Below, one piece after another: positions 24,823-31,860 of a stretch of DNA of 32,904 bases. How positions within the stretch are numbered: position 1 is the first letter of the stretch; each line of letters starts with the position of its first letter. A program made the translations under genes and the position numbers. The DNA comes from Candidatus Zipacnadia bacterium (lineage in GTDB: Bacteria; Armatimonadota; Zipacnadia; Zipacnadales; UBA5352), in contig JALGVA010000046.1 of NCBI GenBank assembly GCA_029820295.1, forward strand, positions 1 to 32,904, written 5' to 3'. Below the pieces are notes generated by a model. That model saw nothing but the letters and a program-made list of their open reading frames with translations. It had not been told where the DNA came from and made no database searches.

Positions 24823-25707
24823 ATGTCCGACAGGCAGCTTCGCATCGGGCTCCCCAAGGGCAGCCTGCAGAACTCGACCGTCGAGCTGTTCCGCAAGGCC
24901 GGCTTCTCCGTCACCGTCGATGAGCGCGCGTACTCGCCCGACCTGGGCGACCCCGAGCTGTGGGGCGTGCTGCTGCGCGCCCAGGAGCTGCCGCTGTACA
25001 TCGACCACGGCGTGCTCGACTGTGGCCTGACCGGCTACGACTGGATCCTCGAGCGCGACGTCGACCTCGTCGAGGTCAGCGACCTGATCTACGCCAAGGG
25101 CGGCATGCGCCCCTACCGCTGGGTGCTCGCGGTGCACGAGAACTCCGACATTAACGGCGTACAGGACCTGCAGGGCAAGCGCATCGCCACCGAGCTGGTC
25201 GATGTGACCCGGCGCTGGCTGGCCGAGCATGGCGTCGAGGCCGAGGTCGAGTTCTCCTGGGGCGCCACCGAGGCCAAGTGTCCCGACCTGGTGGATGCGG
25301 TCATCGAGGGCACCGAGACCGGCAGCACGCTGCGCGCGAACAACCTGCGCATTATCGAGACCCTCTTCGAGTCATGCACGAAGTTCGTGGCGAATCAGGA
25401 GGCCTGGGCCGATCCGTGGAAGCGCGAGAAGATCGAGACCATCTCGTTGCTGCTCAACGCGGCGCTGGCGGCCGAGACGAGGGTCGGACTGAAGATGAAC
25501 GCGCGGGAGGCGGACCTGCCGGCGGTCATCGCCGCGCTGCCCGCGCTGAAGAACCCGACTGTGTCTCCGCTGGCCAACGGCGGCGAGCCGTGGGTGGCCG
25601 TTGAGACCATCGTGGACACCGCGATGGTCAAGGACCTGATCCCCGCGCTGAGGGCCGCCGGGGCCCAGGGGATCATCGAGTACCCGCTCACCAAGGTCGT
25701 CCTCTGA
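24823..25707 (+). CDS. hisG: ATP phosphoribosyltransferase, long form
   Basis: 294-residue first enzyme of histidine synthesis, joining ATP and PRPP. The N-terminal RIGLPKGSLQ, GLTGYDWI and the PRPP-binding motif VIEGTETGSTLRANN are characteristic. The length and the C-terminal ACT-like part (about residues 215-294; TRVGLKMNAREADLPAVIAALPAL, ending AQGIIEYPLTKVVL) make it the HisG(L) form, which is inhibited by histidine and needs no HisZ. ATG 24823 follows the LysE-type gene closely. No other his gene lies in the window. A perfect hairpin follows 30 nt after its stop. Confidence 0.96.
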   Translation: MSDRQLRIGLPKGSLQNSTVELFRKAGFSVTVDERAYSPDLGDPELWGVLLRAQELPLYIDHGVLDCGLTGYDWILERDVDLVEVSDLIYAKGGMRPYRWVLAVHENSDINGVQDLQGKRIATELVDVTRRWLAEHGVEAEVEFSWGATEAKCPDLVDAVIEGTETGSTLRANNLRIIETLFESCTKFVANQEAWADPWKREKIETISLLLNAALAAETRVGLKMNAREADLPAVIAALPALKNPTVSPLANGGEPWVAVETIVDTAMVKDLIPALRAAGAQGIIEYPLTKVVL

Positions 25708-25736
25708 GGTCTGCCGTGAGCCGCTTGAGGGCCATG

Positions 25737-25764
25737 CGGGGCGCACGAGCGGTCGTGCGCCCCG
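25737..25764 (+). terminator. 12-bp perfect hairpin after hisG
   Basis: CGGGGCGCACGA (25737-25748) pairs with TCGTGCGCCCCG (25753-25764) around GCGG, followed by TTGCTTG. It lies 30 nt after the hisG stop and directly before the next TTGACA (25769), the same hairpin-then-promoter layout as at 21158-21220. Confidence 0.7.
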
Positions 25765-25768
25765 TTGC

Positions 25769-25797
25769 TTGACAGCCCATCGGGTTTGCGGTAAGTT
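25769..25797 (+). promoter_or_regulatory. Promoter of the zinc-ribbon/TPR gene group
   Basis: TTGACA (25769-25774), 17-nt spacer, TAAGTT (25792-25797; 3 of 6 consensus bases). The palindrome CAATATTG (25815-25822) lies just past the expected start site and could be an operator. The leader to ATG 25876 is about 70 nt and AT-richer than the surroundings. Confidence 0.6.
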
Positions 25798-25875
25798 ATC
25801 CTTGAGGTAGTGTGCAATATTGGTTGTGAAACTGCGACAAAGCTCCACTGCCATCCTCTCACGGTGTTGATTGCC

Positions 25876-27297
25876 ATGGCACAGTGCACGGAGTGCGGAG
25901 CACGCAACGCCGAGCAGGCCACCTTCTGCGTCCGCTGTGGCGCCGAGCTGCGGGCGGAGGCCGCGCCGGGGGGCGTGCCCGGTCAGGACACGGACCGCAT
26001 CGACCCGGTCGAGGGCGACATCGTCGCCGAGGGCGCGCCGGAGCAGACGATGGTGATGGAGCCGTCGGAGGCGCCGGCGGCCGCGCCGGTTCCGGAGGCC
26101 GAGCGGCTGCTGCGCGATGCCTCGGCCAAGCTGGGCCGGGGCGACGCCGATGGTGCGGCCATGGACTGCCGCGAGGCGATCTCGCTCGCCCCGGACCTGG
26201 TCGGCGCGTACTCGCTGCTGGGCATGGCCGAGGAGCAGCGCGGCAACACGGTGGCGGCGGCGGGGGCTTACCGGCGCGTGCTGCAGCTTGACCCGGGGCG
26301 CAACGTTGAGCGGGAGAAGCTGGAGGCGCTCTACGAGACCGGCGGGGCATCGCGCCCCGAGGGGGAGGAGTTCGACGAGGCCGGGGAGAGTCCGGTGCTG
26401 CGCTTCGCGCCCTGGATCGCGGCGGCGGCGGCGGCCTTTTTCGTGCTGATGATCCTGACCGCCGTCGGCCTGCGCGTGCACAGCGCGCGCCAGGCCGAGC
26501 GAGCGTACGACCGGCAGATGGCCGTGGCTGAGCAGGCGATGGAGACCGGCGACTACGGCGCCGCGGTTGACGCCTTCCAGGCGGCGCTGCGCTTGCGGCC
26601 CGGCGACGAGGAGGCCGAGAAGCTGCTGCGCTGGGCGCGGCGCAAGTCGGCCATGGCGCAGTCGCCCGGCGGCTACGCGGACATCCCCCGGCCCGTGCCC
26701 CGGCTCGCCGATGTGCTGCCGTCGACCGGCCCGAACCCGTTCCTGCCTGTGCCCATCGGCAAGCGCACGCCGGCGCCCGACGCGCTCGACCAGCCGCAGA
26801 CCCGGCAGTCGCGCACGCCGGCGACGCGCCCGCCGATCGTCTCCACCGAGCGCGTTGTCGGCGGGCAGCAGGCGACCGGCACCGGCACCGGAACCACCGA
26901 GCCGGTGCCCTTCGGGCCGCTGGATGTCCCCGACGAGGGCGGTGGCCAACCCGCCGCCGAGGATCAGGGGGAGGAGACCGGCGAACCCGCGCCCGAGCCC
27001 GAGCCGCGCGGCGAGATCTCGATCTGGGTGAGCGACGCCCCACCGCAGGGGAGCCAACAGCAGCCGCCGACGGCCTCCCGCAGCCTGGGGGCTTCGCAGG
27101 CCGCGGAACTGCGCAGCCAGGCCGATCAGGCACGTGCCGGCGGCGACTGCGAGCGCGCGTCCGAACTCTACGGCGCGGCGATTGAGGCGTACCGCTCCGA
27201 CACCGAGAGCAATCCGGGCAATCGCCAGGTGAACGAGGCCGCCATCGAGGCGTGCGAGCGCGCCCGCAGCCTGTGCGAGGCCGCGGAGGGGCAGTGA
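25876..27297 (+). CDS. Zinc-ribbon, TPR-containing membrane protein
   Basis: 473-residue protein with a clear domain order. Residues 1-25 are a zinc ribbon (C4, C7, C18, C21; CTECGARNAEQATFCVRCG). Residues about 75-155 are TPR-like (DADGAAMDCREAISLAPDLVGAYSLLGMAEEQRGN). One membrane helix lies near 177-199 (WIAAAAAAFFVLMILTAVGL). A second short TPR follows (about 210-250), then a long Pro/Gly/Thr-rich linker (about 260-400) and a C-terminal TPR-like helix pair (about 410-470). TPRs on both sides of a membrane helix suggest a scaffold. ATG 25876 places the zinc ribbon at the very N-terminus; GTG 25864 is also in frame. It overlaps the next gene by 4 bp. The function is unknown. Confidence 0.75.
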   Translation: MAQCTECGARNAEQATFCVRCGAELRAEAAPGGVPGQDTDRIDPVEGDIVAEGAPEQTMVMEPSEAPAAAPVPEAERLLRDASAKLGRGDADGAAMDCREAISLAPDLVGAYSLLGMAEEQRGNTVAAAGAYRRVLQLDPGRNVEREKLEALYETGGASRPEGEEFDEAGESPVLRFAPWIAAAAAAFFVLMILTAVGLRVHSARQAERAYDRQMAVAEQAMETGDYGAAVDAFQAALRLRPGDEEAEKLLRWARRKSAMAQSPGGYADIPRPVPRLADVLPSTGPNPFLPVPIGKRTPAPDALDQPQTRQSRTPATRPPIVSTERVVGGQQATGTGTGTTEPVPFGPLDVPDEGGGQPAAEDQGEETGEPAPEPEPRGEISIWVSDAPPQGSQQQPPTASRSLGASQAAELRSQADQARAGGDCERASELYGAAIEAYRSDTESNPGNRQVNEAAIEACERARSLCEAAEGQ

Positions 27298-29000
27298 GCG
27301 TGTTGAGGCACTCGCGTGCCGCGCTCGGGCTGGCCGCGTTGCTGGCGCTGCTGGGCGGGTGCGCGCTCAGCGCGGCCGGGCAGCCGGCACGCACCGTCGG
27401 GCTCATGGTGGCCCCCGCCGGGGAGCGGCTCGCTGAGCATGAGGCGCTGTTCGCCGACGCGCTTGTGGGCGAGCTGGTCGCCATGGATCTGCAGGCGGTC
27501 TTCCTGCATGACGCCTCCCCGCTGTTGAGCGCCACCGGCGCGTCCCTGCCCGCCGTGACCGCCACCGATGACTGGACGCCCCTCGCGACTGTCCTCGACC
27601 GTCTCGCCGCCCGCCTGCGCCTCGATTACGTGGCGCTGGTCGCGATCGGCGCCTCCGGATCTGCCGAGGCGCCGAAGGCGATGCTCGTGGCGCGCGGGGG
27701 GGCCTCCGCGTCCGGCTCGTGCCAGGCGCCGGTGACGCACAGCGCGGAGGACCTCGCAGCCGCCGTTGCCGGGCGCCTCGCGGCGTTGATGGCCGAGGTG
27801 GGCGAGCCGCGCGAAGCGGACGATGAGCCGGTCGTGGCGGCGGACACCGGCGAGGCCGCCGCTCCGGCGCCCGCCGCGGACGAGGACACCGTCCCGCCTG
27901 CCGTCCCCGCCGCGGAAACGCCCGCCACCGACGAGCCGCCCGTCGAGGGCGAGCAGACGCCCGCCGCTCCTGAGGCCGGAGGCGAGCCCGCCGGCCCGAC
28001 CGACGATCCCCTGGGCGCGGCGCGTGCGGCCTACGAGCGCGGTGACTACGAGCGCGCCGCGATCCTGCTGCGTGAAGTCGCCAACGAAAGCGGCCCGACC
28101 GCACAGATGTACCTGCTGCGCGCGCGCGTGCGCGTGGCGCTGCAGCTCCGCGACGAGGCGCTCGATGACCTGCAGCGCGCGGTCGCGCTCGACCCCGAAC
28201 TCGTCGAAGCGCGCGTGTGGCTGGCAGGGATGCTCGCCGAGCGCGGGCTGTGGCAGAACGCCATCGATCACTACCGGCAGGCGCTGGCCGTAGACCCGAT
28301 GAACGTCAGCGCATCGCTCGGGCTGGCGCGCGTCTACCGCGATCACGGCCATCGCCGCAAGGGCATTGCGCTGCTCAGCGACGCGATCAGGGCCGGACAG
28401 AGCGACCCGTCGCTGCTGGTGCTGCTGGCCGAGCTGCACCAGCTCGAGGGCAACTTCGAGCAGGCCGAGGCCGCGCTGCTGCAGGTAGTCGCGGTCACCT
28501 CGGGCGAGGCGCAGGCGGCGGCGCTTGAGCGCCTGGGCGACCTCTACGCGGGCGCCGGGCGCAACCGCAATGCCCTTACGTGCTACCTGCGCGCCGCCGA
28601 GCTGAGTCAGTCGCGCGCCAGCATGGTGCGGCGGCGCTACCTCGACGTCATGGCCGCCGCGGATAACTCCGTGCACGAGGCGCTCACCTCCGGCTGGAGC
28701 GCCTTCGAGGAGTACGCTCGCGATGGCATCGGCGAGCGCGAGATGGTCTACCGCCGCCTGAGCGAGGTGCGCGCACAGCTCCAGGAGGCGATGAGCTTCG
28801 CCGACAGCGTGCGCCCGCCCGAGGGACTGCGCGCCGAGCACGCGCGCAGGCAGTACGCCTACTCGCTCGCGGTCGAGGCCACGGTGGCGGCGCTGTCGTA
28901 CCTGGACCTGGGCGACGACGCCATGCGGGAGCGCGCCACCATGCGCCAGCGGGACGCGATGGCCGAGTTCAACGGCCTGCGCGCCGGGCCGGGCGGCTAG
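27294..29000 (+). CDS. TPR-repeat lipoprotein
   Basis: 568-residue predicted lipoprotein. The signal LALLGG-C places the lipidated Cys at residue 23. Residues 30-165 form an alpha/beta domain resembling periplasmic ones that precede TPRs (RTVGLMVAPAGERLAEHEALFADALVGELV). Residues about 170-240 are Pro/Ala/Glu-rich. Five or so TPRs follow (from about 243; AARAAYERGDYERAAILLREVAN, DLQRAVALDPELVEARVWLAGML, AIDHYRQALAVDPMNVSASLGLARVY, AERLGDLYAGAGRNRNALTCYLRAAEL). GTG 27294 overlaps the preceding stop (GTGA); GTG 27300 has better distance to GGAGGG (27285-27290). It is probably a partner of the TPR membrane protein before it, on the cell surface or in the periplasm. Confidence 0.75.
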   Translation: MSVLRHSRAALGLAALLALLGGCALSAAGQPARTVGLMVAPAGERLAEHEALFADALVGELVAMDLQAVFLHDASPLLSATGASLPAVTATDDWTPLATVLDRLAARLRLDYVALVAIGASGSAEAPKAMLVARGGASASGSCQAPVTHSAEDLAAAVAGRLAALMAEVGEPREADDEPVVAADTGEAAAPAPAADEDTVPPAVPAAETPATDEPPVEGEQTPAAPEAGGEPAGPTDDPLGAARAAYERGDYERAAILLREVANESGPTAQMYLLRARVRVALQLRDEALDDLQRAVALDPELVEARVWLAGMLAERGLWQNAIDHYRQALAVDPMNVSASLGLARVYRDHGHRRKGIALLSDAIRAGQSDPSLLVLLAELHQLEGNFEQAEAALLQVVAVTSGEAQAAALERLGDLYAGAGRNRNALTCYLRAAELSQSRASMVRRRYLDVMAAADNSVHEALTSGWSAFEEYARDGIGEREMVYRRLSEVRAQLQEAMSFADSVRPPEGLRAEHARRQYAYSLAVEATVAALSYLDLGDDAMRERATMRQRDAMAEFNGLRAGPGG

Positions 29001-29011
29001 GCGGGCGCCGG

Positions 29012-29239
29012 ATGATGGAGCAGATGGGGCGCGTGCTCATCATCGTGGGGGCCGTTGCGCTCGCCGCGGGGGTGCTGCTGGTCGTGCTGGGCCGGTTCGC
29101 TCCCGAGGGGCGACTGCTGCCCGGAGACATCGTCATCCGGCGGCCGGGCTTTACGCTTTACCTGCCGCTGGCAACTATGATCGTACTCAGCCTGGCCCTC
29201 AGCGGGCTGATGTGGCTGATCGCCTACCTGCGGCGATGA
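29012..29239 (+). CDS. DUF2905-type small membrane protein
   Basis: 75-residue protein with two membrane helices (about 8-27, VLIIVGAVALAAGVLLVVLG, and 50-71, LPLATMIVLSLALSGLMWLIAYL) joined by GRLLPGDIVIRRPGFTLYLPL. The GDI.i.r......PL connector is the hallmark of DUF2905, a small family of unknown function found in many phyla. It starts at ATG 29012 or 29015, 12 nt after the TPR lipoprotein, and is probably in the same transcript. Confidence 0.85.
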   Translation: MMEQMGRVLIIVGAVALAAGVLLVVLGRFAPEGRLLPGDIVIRRPGFTLYLPLATMIVLSLALSGLMWLIAYLRR

Positions 29240-29279
29240 GCGCGCACCGACGCGCTCCACCGGAAGGGGCACAGTTGTC

Positions 29280-29894
29280 ATGCTGATGCACGAGTGGATC
29301 CGCTACCGCAACCAGCAGGTGAAGCCCACCTCCAACGAGGAGGAGGGCGCCGAGCTGGCCGCCGAAGAGCGGGAAGCCGAGGACGCGGTCGAGACCGCAA
29401 CCGATCAGGCCGAGTTGGTGGCAGAGCCCGAGGAGGAGGCGGCCGACGAGCCGGCCGTCGAGGAAGCCGAGCCCGCGCCCGCGGCTCAAGCGCCGCCGGC
29501 CGATGCCGAGAGTACCGACAGAGAGCGGGAGAAGGTGCTGTCCTCCCTGCACGAGGAACTCGAGCGCGCAGGGGAGAGCATCCGCGAGCGCGTGCGTCAG
29601 TTGCAGGCTCGGCAGAAGCAGTTGCCCATCGAGATCGAAGAGCCCGTCGAGGAAGAGGACGAGGAGCGGCCGCGGCGGGCCAGCGAGACGCGCCAGGAGC
29701 TGGTGCAGCGCCTGCTCGACCCGACGCTGACGCTGCGTGAGGCCTCACTGCTGCTGGACGTGTGCCCGACGACGGTGCGCCGTTACACGAATCGCGGACT
29801 GCTCAACTGCTTCCGCACGCCCGGCAACCAGCGGCGCTTCCACCTGTCGGACGTCCTCGAGTTCATGGAGCGCCGCGAGCAGGGCGAGGTGTAA
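29280..29894 (+). CDS. Acidic protein with C-terminal MerR/BldC-like helix-turn-helix
   Basis: 204-residue protein. Residues 18-80 are a Glu/Ala/Pro-rich, probably disordered segment; 81-115 look like a coiled coil (REREKVLSSLHEELERAGESIRERVRQLQARQ); 118-130 are very acidic. Residues 149-198 form a helix-turn-helix of the MerR/excisionase kind: LTLREASLLLDVCPTTVRRYTNRGLL...TPGNQRRFHLSDVLEFM, with the wing motif Q-R-R-F typical of BldC-like DNA-binding proteins. The HTH at the C-terminus instead of the N-terminus is uncommon. ATG 29280 follows GGAAGGGG (29262-29269) by 10 nt. The response regulator gene lies 71 nt downstream. It is likely a transcriptional regulator; its target is unknown. Confidence 0.8.
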   Translation: MLMHEWIRYRNQQVKPTSNEEEGAELAAEEREAEDAVETATDQAELVAEPEEEAADEPAVEEAEPAPAAQAPPADAESTDREREKVLSSLHEELERAGESIRERVRQLQARQKQLPIEIEEPVEEEDEERPRRASETRQELVQRLLDPTLTLREASLLLDVCPTTVRRYTNRGLLNCFRTPGNQRRFHLSDVLEFMERREQGEV

Positions 29895-29965
29895 GTAAGC
29901 CGACCCGCGGGCACCCCTCCCGGTCTCCCGTGCCCGAAGCCCAACTCGACCGCGAGGGATGCCCC

Positions 29966-30646
29966 ATGTCCGCACGAGTCTGGCTGATGATGGCCCCGGG
30001 CGACACGCGCGAGCGCACCGCCCGTGGCCTCGAGGATCGGCGCATTGCCGTGGATGTCTTTGCGGACTCCAAGGCTGCGCTGGCGGCTGAAAACGTGACG
30101 CGGCCTGACGTCGCGGTCGTCGAGCTGGATCATGGCGACGGCTCGGCCGCTGAGATATGCCGGCGGGTGCACGCGACAACGGGGGCAGCGGTGATCGGCC
30201 TGGGCCATCCCGCTCGCGTCTCGGCCGTGGAGGTGGTGCGCGCCGGGGCCGACGACTTCGTGCCGTCGATGATCGGCCCGGACGAGCTGGTGGCGCGCGT
30301 GCGGGCGCTGCTGCGGCGGATCATCGAGTACCGCGGCGTGAGGTCGCGCGTGATCCGGGCGGGGGAGGTCGTCGTGGATCGGGAGCGCCATGCCGTGAGC
30401 GTGTGCGGTCGCGACGTGGCGCTCACGCCGCGCGAGTTCGACTTGCTGTGCGAGCTGGCCCGCGGCGCCGGCGAGCTGATGCGGCGCGAGGACCTGCTGG
30501 CGAAGGTCTGGGGCCTCGACGAGTCGATCTCGACGCGCACGCTGGACGTGCACATCGCCCGGCTGCGCAGGAAGATCGAGCGCGACCCATCGCGCCCCGA
30601 GCTGATCGTGACCGTCCCGCGCGTCGGCTACCGCATGGCCGCCTGA
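29966..30646 (+). CDS. OmpR/PhoB-type response regulator with degenerate receiver
   Basis: 226-residue protein. The N-terminal 120 residues have receiver-like length and layout (RPDVAVVEL, VVRAGADDFV, DELVARVRALLRR), but the active site is lost: the acidic pair after strand 1 is Met-Met-Ala (8-10), the phospho-acceptor is Glu53, the Thr after strand 4 is Gly (VIGLGHP) and the conserved Lys is absent (DDFVPSMIGP). The C-terminal winged helix is intact: VALTPREFDLLCELAR, LMRREDLLAKVWG, TLDVHIARLRRKIE and VPRVGYRM. It should bind DNA without normal phosphorylation. ATG 29966 follows GAGGG by 7 nt; upstream in-frame codons belong to the preceding gene region. No histidine kinase gene lies nearby. 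Confidence 0.9.
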   Translation: MSARVWLMMAPGDTRERTARGLEDRRIAVDVFADSKAALAAENVTRPDVAVVELDHGDGSAAEICRRVHATTGAAVIGLGHPARVSAVEVVRAGADDFVPSMIGPDELVARVRALLRRIIEYRGVRSRVIRAGEVVVDRERHAVSVCGRDVALTPREFDLLCELARGAGELMRREDLLAKVWGLDESISTRTLDVHIARLRRKIERDPSRPELIVTVPRVGYRMAA

Positions 30647-30692
30647 TGCCGCGCGTCACCGCTCCGGCGGGCGACGGCCTGCGGCGCGGCAG

Positions 30693-31826
30693 ATGGAGCT
30701 GGTGACTGCGCAGATGACCATCACGACCGTCGAGCCGCGCCACCTGCTGGTACCGCTCGACGCCCCCATCCCGGCTTCGGCGGCCCGTCCGCTTACCGAG
30801 GCGCTCACCATCCACCTCGTGCGCGTTGCCTGCGATGACGGCTCCGTTGCCTGGGGGGAGGCGTGGTGGGCGGACGCCGCCGAGGTGGACGAGGCCATCG
30901 CCACGCTCGGCCCCGTCGTCTGCGGCGCTGACCCTCTCGATCGCGGCGCGCTGTGGGAGCGCATGGTCGATCGGCTCACCGGCATGAAGCAGCCCCTCCC
31001 CGGCGGCGCCGCGGCACTGAGCGCCATCGACGTCGCCCTGTGGGACCTGGCGGGGCGCGCCGCGGGGATGCCGGTCTACCGCATGCTCGGCGGTCGGCGC
31101 CTCGCGCGCCTCGACGCCTACGCCCTCGGCATCTACCTTGAGGAGCCCGACATCGCCGCCCGCAAGGCGCGCGAACTGCTCGAGCGCGGCTTCCACGCGC
31201 TCAAGATCAAGTTCGGGGCCGGGCTCGAGCGCGACCTGGCGGTGCTCGAAGCGGTGCGCGAGGCGGTGGGGCCGCAGGTGCCCGTGCTCGTGGACGCCAA
31301 CCAGGCGGGCACGGACCGGGCCGCGGCGATGGAGGTCGGCGCGGCACTGGACCGGCACGAGGCGTTCTGGTACGAGGAGCCGCTCCCGCCGGGCGACTGG
31401 AGCGACTACGTGGCGCTGCGCCATGCCCTCGACACGCCCATCGCCGGTGGCGAGCGCCTGCGCTCGCCGGGCGCCTTCCTCGAGGCCTTGCGCGTGGGCG
31501 CGCTCGACGTGGCCATGCCCGACGTGCGCCTGTGCGGCGGCATTACCGGGCTGGTGAAGACCGCGGAGCTGTCGCGGTGGTTCGGCGTGCGCGTCAGCCC
31601 GCACAACTGGATCTCGCGGCTGGGGGCCATCGCCTCGGCACATGCAGCGGTGACGCTCCCCAACTGCCTGATGACGGAGATCGAGGCCACGCCCACGGTG
31701 GTGGACCAGCGCCTGCTCGACCCACCGCTGCGCCTCGAAGACGGCTTCGTGGTGGTGCCCGAGGGCCCGGGGCTGGGCGTGACCGTGAACGAGTCGTTCG
31801 TCGAGGAGTTCGCCACCGGCGCCTGA
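30693..31826 (+). CDS. Enolase-superfamily enzyme, mandelate racemase subgroup
   Basis: 377-residue (beta/alpha)7-barrel enzyme that abstracts the alpha-proton of a carboxylate. Mandelate-racemase-type residues are all visible: K171-x-K173 (LKIKFG), metal ligands Asp201 (VDANQ), Glu228 (YEEPLPP) and Glu254 (GGERL), the Asp277/His304 dyad (MPDVRLCGG and SPHNW) and a Glu near 329. This pattern favours the racemase/sugar-acid dehydratase subgroup rather than muconate cycloisomerase. ATG 30693 is used; GTG 30702 and ATG 30714 are in-frame alternatives, with GGAG at 30695-30698 that would suit one of them. The substrate is unknown, probably an acid sugar. It begins 46 nt after the response regulator and ends 34 nt before the next gene. 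Confidence 0.88.
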   Translation: MELVTAQMTITTVEPRHLLVPLDAPIPASAARPLTEALTIHLVRVACDDGSVAWGEAWWADAAEVDEAIATLGPVVCGADPLDRGALWERMVDRLTGMKQPLPGGAAALSAIDVALWDLAGRAAGMPVYRMLGGRRLARLDAYALGIYLEEPDIAARKARELLERGFHALKIKFGAGLERDLAVLEAVREAVGPQVPVLVDANQAGTDRAAAMEVGAALDRHEAFWYEEPLPPGDWSDYVALRHALDTPIAGGERLRSPGAFLEALRVGALDVAMPDVRLCGGITGLVKTAELSRWFGVRVSPHNWISRLGAIASAHAAVTLPNCLMTEIEATPTVVDQRLLDPPLRLEDGFVVVPEGPGLGVTVNESFVEEFATGA

Positions 31827-31860
31827 GTCGCGCGGCCGGGCGATCGAGAGGAAGCGCGCC

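Noticed and set aside
25372-27057. Long reverse-strand frame opposite the zinc-ribbon/TPR gene and hisG end
   Set aside because: Arg/Gly/Leu-rich shadow; the forward genes have clear domains, promoter and stop/start coupling.
29908-29936. CGGGCAC/GTGCCCG inverted repeat before the response regulator gene
   Set aside because: Only 7 bp with a 15-nt loop; too weak to call a terminator or operator on its own.
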